This document shows positions 60,990-64,000 of a stretch of DNA of 64,000 nt, in pieces. Each line of letters begins with the position of its first letter. Position 1 is the first letter of the stretch. This stretch comes from Pantoea rodasii. GTDB lineage: Bacteria; Pseudomonadota; Gammaproteobacteria; Enterobacterales; Enterobacteriaceae. The notes below the pieces were generated by a model. The model made no database searches. It was not told where the DNA came from and was given only the letters and a program-made list of their open reading frames with translations. The stretch covers positions 186,001-250,000 of the forward strand of contig NZ_MLFP01000003.1 of NCBI RefSeq assembly GCF_002095465.1. The letters are read 5' to 3'. Position numbers and translations under genes: made by a program.

Positions 60990-61982
60990 TTAAGGTAATT
61001 GGTTCATCAGGTCATGCAGGGCGAGTACCTGCTGATTAACCACCAGTTTTGCATCCAGACTTCCGTTAAAGAAGTTCACGATGTTTTCGGCTGCGGACAC
61101 TGACATACGCATCGCCGCCTCCTCTGTGAGACCGGCAGTGTGCGGCGTAAGGATCAGGCGATCGCTGTGTTGCAGCAGTGCAGCATTCAGGTCCGCCGGT
61201 TCCGCTTTGAGCACATCGAGTCCGGCGCCACCGAGATGATTCTGTGATAGCGATTCGGCCAACGCATCCTCATCGACGATCCCCCCCCGCGCGGTATTGA
61301 TCAGCATGGCGCCGGGCTTCATCAATGCCAGCTCCTCGCGACCAATCAACGGCTTCTCTCCGCTGAGCGGCAAATGCACGGTCACTGCATCGGCGGTTTG
61401 CAAACCGGTTTGAATGTCCGAGACGCGCTGAACATTCTGCTGCTGAAAAACCTCATCCGGGAGATACGGATCGTATGCCACCACCTTCATGCGGAAGCTT
61501 TGCGCCAGCCGGGCAACTTCCCGGCCAATACGGCCAAATCCCAGGATAAACAGCGTGCGGTGCGCGATCTCAACGGCTGAGAAGCTGTTGCGACGGTTCC
61601 ACTCTCCCGCGCGAATACCACTGTCGAAATAGGTAATACGCTTGGCCAGAGCCAGCAGCACAGACAACGTATGCTCAGCAACCGACAGCGAATTCACGTC
61701 ACCCACAATCGTCAGAGGGATATTGCGTTCGGTCAGAGCCTCGACATCCACAGAGTCATAACCGACGCCGTGACGTGAAACGACTTTGAGATTGGGTGCA
61801 GCCGCAATTTCCTTTGCCGTCAGCGGCTGAGTGCGGATCAGCAGCGCGTCGGCATTTGTCAGATAAGGGGCATAACTCTCCACGCTGACTTCTTGTACCT
61901 GAGTCAGGGTGATGCCCTCGGCTTGACGCAAAATTGCCAGCCCGGCTTCATGAATTTTTCCAGCAACCAGTACATGTGGCAT
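60990..61982 (-). CDS. D-isomer 2-hydroxyacid dehydrogenase
   Basis: A 330-residue NAD-dependent dehydrogenase of the phosphoglycerate dehydrogenase-like group. Nucleotide motif LGFGRIGREVARLA near residue 150, catalytic Arg in INTARGGIVDE and catalytic His in LTPHTAGLTEEAA. It starts one base after the aldolase stop. May reduce or oxidise a 2-keto acid made by the aldolase. Confidence 0.92.
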   Translation of the reverse strand: MPHVLVAGKIHEAGLAILRQAEGITLTQVQEVSVESYAPYLTNADALLIRTQPLTAKEIAAAPNLKVVSRHGVGYDSVDVEALTERNIPLTIVGDVNSLSVAEHTLSVLLALAKRITYFDSGIRAGEWNRRNSFSAVEIAHRTLFILGFGRIGREVARLAQSFRMKVVAYDPYLPDEVFQQQNVQRVSDIQTGLQTADAVTVHLPLSGEKPLIGREELALMKPGAMLINTARGGIVDEDALAESLSQNHLGGAGLDVLKAEPADLNAALLQHSDRLILTPHTAGLTEEAAMRMSVSAAENIVNFFNGSLDAKLVVNQQVLALHDLMNQLP

Positions 61983-61983
61983 A

Positions 61984-62802
61984 TCAGTATCCCCCTGTCT
62001 GCGTGGAACGCTTGTCTACTGATTGCCCTTCATTCAACTCTCTGAACTGCTGAATGCTGGCGGTCGCCGCTGAGCGTAATAGCTGGACATCGTTGGACAC
62101 CGTCACCAAATCAAAGCCCCACTCCGCTGCCTTAGCGGCATACGCAGCTGAACCGTTGTGCAGTCCCGCTTTTTTGCCGGCTCGATGCGCAACGTCAACA
62201 ATGTGTTTTATCGCATCGACGATTTCCGGTTCGTCACGGTCAAATCCGGTACGGTATTTTCGCCCGGTCAAACCCAGGGTCAGATCCGCCGGACCAATGT
62301 AAACGCCGTCCAGACCGGGCGTCGCCACGATGGCTTCAAGATTATTGAAGGCTTCTGCCGTTTCGATCATGGCAAAGCACACTACGTGATCATCAGCATA
62401 TTGACCGTAATCCGCGCCCTCCGCGATGGAGACGCGCGTCGGGCCAAAACTGCGGCTGCCGGACGGGGGATAGCGCACAAAGGAGACCAGCTGCTGTGCC
62501 TGTTCGGCAGTATTCACCATCGGACAGATCACGCCCCAGGCGCCCGCATCCAGTGCTTTCATGATGATGCCCGGCTCAAGCCATGGCACGCGAACCATCG
62601 GAGCAACACCGCTGGCACGCATGGCCTGCAACATGGTTTTGGCCTCGTCATAACCGACAAAACCGTGTTGCAAATCGATAGTCAGAGAATCATAGCCCTG
62701 CTGGGCCATAATCTCGGCGCTGAACGCATTACCGATGCTCAACCAGCCGTTCAACACGGTTTTGTTTTCGTTCCAGCGCGTTTTGATGTTATTGAGTTTC
62801 AT
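61984..62802 (-). CDS. HpcH/HpaI-family aldolase
   Basis: A 272-residue class II pyruvate aldolase. The barrel motifs LTIDLQHGFVGYDEA, VRVPWLEPGIIMKALDAGA, MIETAEAFNNL with the metal Glu, and YIGPADLTLGL with the metal Asp are intact. It splits or forms 4-hydroxy-2-oxo acids, producing pyruvate and an aldehyde. It fits an aldehyde dehydrogenase gene directly upstream. AAGGAG precedes the ATG. Confidence 0.92.
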   Translation of the reverse strand: MKLNNIKTRWNENKTVLNGWLSIGNAFSAEIMAQQGYDSLTIDLQHGFVGYDEAKTMLQAMRASGVAPMVRVPWLEPGIIMKALDAGAWGVICPMVNTAEQAQQLVSFVRYPPSGSRSFGPTRVSIAEGADYGQYADDHVVCFAMIETAEAFNNLEAIVATPGLDGVYIGPADLTLGLTGRKYRTGFDRDEPEIVDAIKHIVDVAHRAGKKAGLHNGSAAYAAKAAEWGFDLVTVSNDVQLLRSAATASIQQFRELNEGQSVDKRSTQTGGY

Positions 62803-62811
62803 CCCTGCTCC

Positions 62812-64000
62812 TTACACTACGATCTGGGCTAATTTGACGTTCATATAGTCGTGAATGCCTTCGCTACCGCCTTCACGCCCCATTCCGCTGGCTTTGATGC
62901 CGCCGAACGGCACTTCTGCCGCAGCCAGCGCATAGCTGTTGATGCCCACCATGCCGGATTCGAGTTTGGCTACGGCTTCGCGAATACGTGCCGGATCTCG
63001 GGTAAAGGCGTAAGCGGATAATGCGAAAGAGGAGTTATTGACGCGTGCCCACAAATCTTCATGGTCAGTAAACGAAGTGATGGCGGCAATCGGGCCAAAG
63101 TTCTCTTCGGCAATCGCCAGTGCATCGTCGGGTACGTTGGCCAGCACGGTGGGGGCATAGAAGTAACCGCCATTGATATCAAGGCGATGACCGCCCGTGA
63201 CCACTTTTGCACCTTTATCACGTGCATCTGCGACTATGGCCTCAATAGCCTGCAGGCGACGGGGGTTGATCAGCGGGCCCATTCCCGTGCCTTCTTCCTG
63301 GCCATAACCTACTTTGATCTTGTTGGTGCGATTGGCAAACCCTTCAACAAAGGCCTCATACAGACTTTCGTGAACGTAGAAGCGGTCAGCGGTGACACAA
63401 ACCTGTCCGCAGTTGGCAAATTTCGTCGCCACTGACAGGTCCAGAGCCTTTTCAAGATCGGCATCGTCAAACACGATCACCGGGGCATTACCGCCCAACT
63501 CCATGCTCAATCGTTTAATCGTGGCCGCCGAGTCGCGGATCATCTGCTGGCCGAGTTGGGTTGAGCCCGTGAGTGATACTTTCTTCACCACCGGAGAGGA
63601 GATTAAAGGCTCGTAGGTATCGGCTGTTGGCCCTACGACCAGGTTGGCAACACCAGCAGGAAGACCGGCTTTACGCAGGCACTCAAAGATCAGCATGGCG
63701 GAGCCCGGCACTTCGTTAGAAGGACGCAGTACCACGGTACAGCCCGCCGCCAGCGCGGGAGCCAGTTTTCGTGCCACCAGCACCACCGGAAAATTCCATG
63801 CAGTAAAGGCTGCCACCACGCCCACAGCCTCATGCGTCACTTCGCACCGGCCACCCGGTACGCGACTTTCAACGACACGACCATAAATACGACGCGCCTC
63901 TTCGGCATACCAGACGAACTGATCGATGGACAATTCCCACTCACGCCTGGCCTGGGCAACCGGCTTACCGCTCTCTTTGGAGATGGTGAGAGCCGCGTTG
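62812..64000 (-). CDS. NAD(P)-dependent aldehyde dehydrogenase, 5' end cut by window edge
   Basis: A partial protein of about 395 residues, GabD (succinate semialdehyde dehydrogenase)-like. The frame continues past 63933 to the edge as NAALTISKESGKPVAQARRE. Catalytic Glu is in MELGGNAPVIV and catalytic Cys in NCGQVCVTADR; GMVGINSYALAAAEVPFGG is a late conserved stretch. It likely oxidises the aldehyde released by the aldolase; its upstream genes are outside the window. Confidence 0.92.
   Translation of the reverse strand, partial: NAALTISKESGKPVAQARREWELSIDQFVWYAEEARRIYGRVVESRVPGGRCEVTHEAVGVVAAFTAWNFPVVLVARKLAPALAAGCTVVLRPSNEVPGSAMLIFECLRKAGLPAGVANLVVGPTADTYEPLISSPVVKKVSLTGSTQLGQQMIRDSAATIKRLSMELGGNAPVIVFDDADLEKALDLSVATKFANCGQVCVTADRFYVHESLYEAFVEGFANRTNKIKVGYGQEEGTGMGPLINPRRLQAIEAIVADARDKGAKVVTGGHRLDINGGYFYAPTVLANVPDDALAIAEENFGPIAAITSFTDHEDLWARVNNSSFALSAYAFTRDPARIREAVAKLESGMVGINSYALAAAEVPFGGIKASGMGREGGSEGIHDYMNVKLAQIVV

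Overview
The window reads as an accessory, catabolic region of an enterobacterial chromosome or large plasmid. EptB, a Gcd-type PQQ dehydrogenase, EmrB-like MFS, LysR, MocR and LacI regulators all have an enterobacterial look, and an Erwiniaceae (Pantoea-type) host is my best guess; there is no rRNA or tRNA to settle it. No insertion sequence, phage gene or CRISPR array was seen.

Layout. (1) 1-12.5 kb, minus strand: a sulfur-scavenging island with two SfnB-type flavin monooxygenases, two NtaA/DszA-type LLM monooxygenases, two sugar-type ABC importers whose binding proteins carry Tat signals, and an SfnR-like sigma-54 activator. A perfect -24/-12 promoter and a palindrome upstream of it sit in front of the first gene. 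(2) 12.6-15 kb: LysR regulator divergent from an EmrB-like MFS exporter. (3) 15.2-18.2 kb, plus: SsuD-like monooxygenase and two SsuA-like proteins, one without a signal peptide. (4) 18.2-26.7 kb, minus: HyuA/HyuB hydantoinase-oxoprolinase pair, peptide-type binding protein, LLM monooxygenase, rhodanese and ThiM; divergent at 26.9-31.5 kb are the matching Dpp/Gsi-type permeases and fused ATPase, a SnoaL-like protein and a GNAT. (5) 31.7-36.3 kb: a small hypothetical protein, metallophosphoesterase, EptB, DUF4865 protein with a 37-codon leader ORF. (6) 36.8-44.1 kb, minus: a complete Nit1C nitrilase cluster (MSMEG_0572/0568/0567/0570/0569-type proteins, AIR-synthase-like protein, acyl-CoA synthetase), divergent from a MocR regulator. 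(7) 46.2-51.4 kb, minus: polar amino-acid ABC importer plus LLM monooxygenase and a sugar-porter MFS. (8) 51.5-64 kb: LacI regulator, membrane PQQ dehydrogenase, then a minus-strand operon of three Gfo/Idh dehydrogenases, a TIM-barrel isomerase, a ribose-type binding protein, a 2-hydroxyacid dehydrogenase, an HpcH/HpaI aldolase and an aldehyde dehydrogenase.

Common theme: acquisition of sulfur, nitrogen and carbon from unusual organic compounds. At least five LLM-type flavin monooxygenases and two SfnB proteins are each placed next to their own importer, so the window looks like a collection of uptake-plus-C-S (or C-N) bond cleavage modules.

Caution: about 20 genes-breaking single-base shifts were found, nearly all a lost base in a short homopolymer, and all restore family-like proteins of sensible length when one base is put back. 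This pattern points to an unpolished long-read assembly more than to real gene decay. Coordinates of such genes are given for the whole gene across the shift. The mocR gene also carries a perfect 291-bp in-frame tandem duplication.
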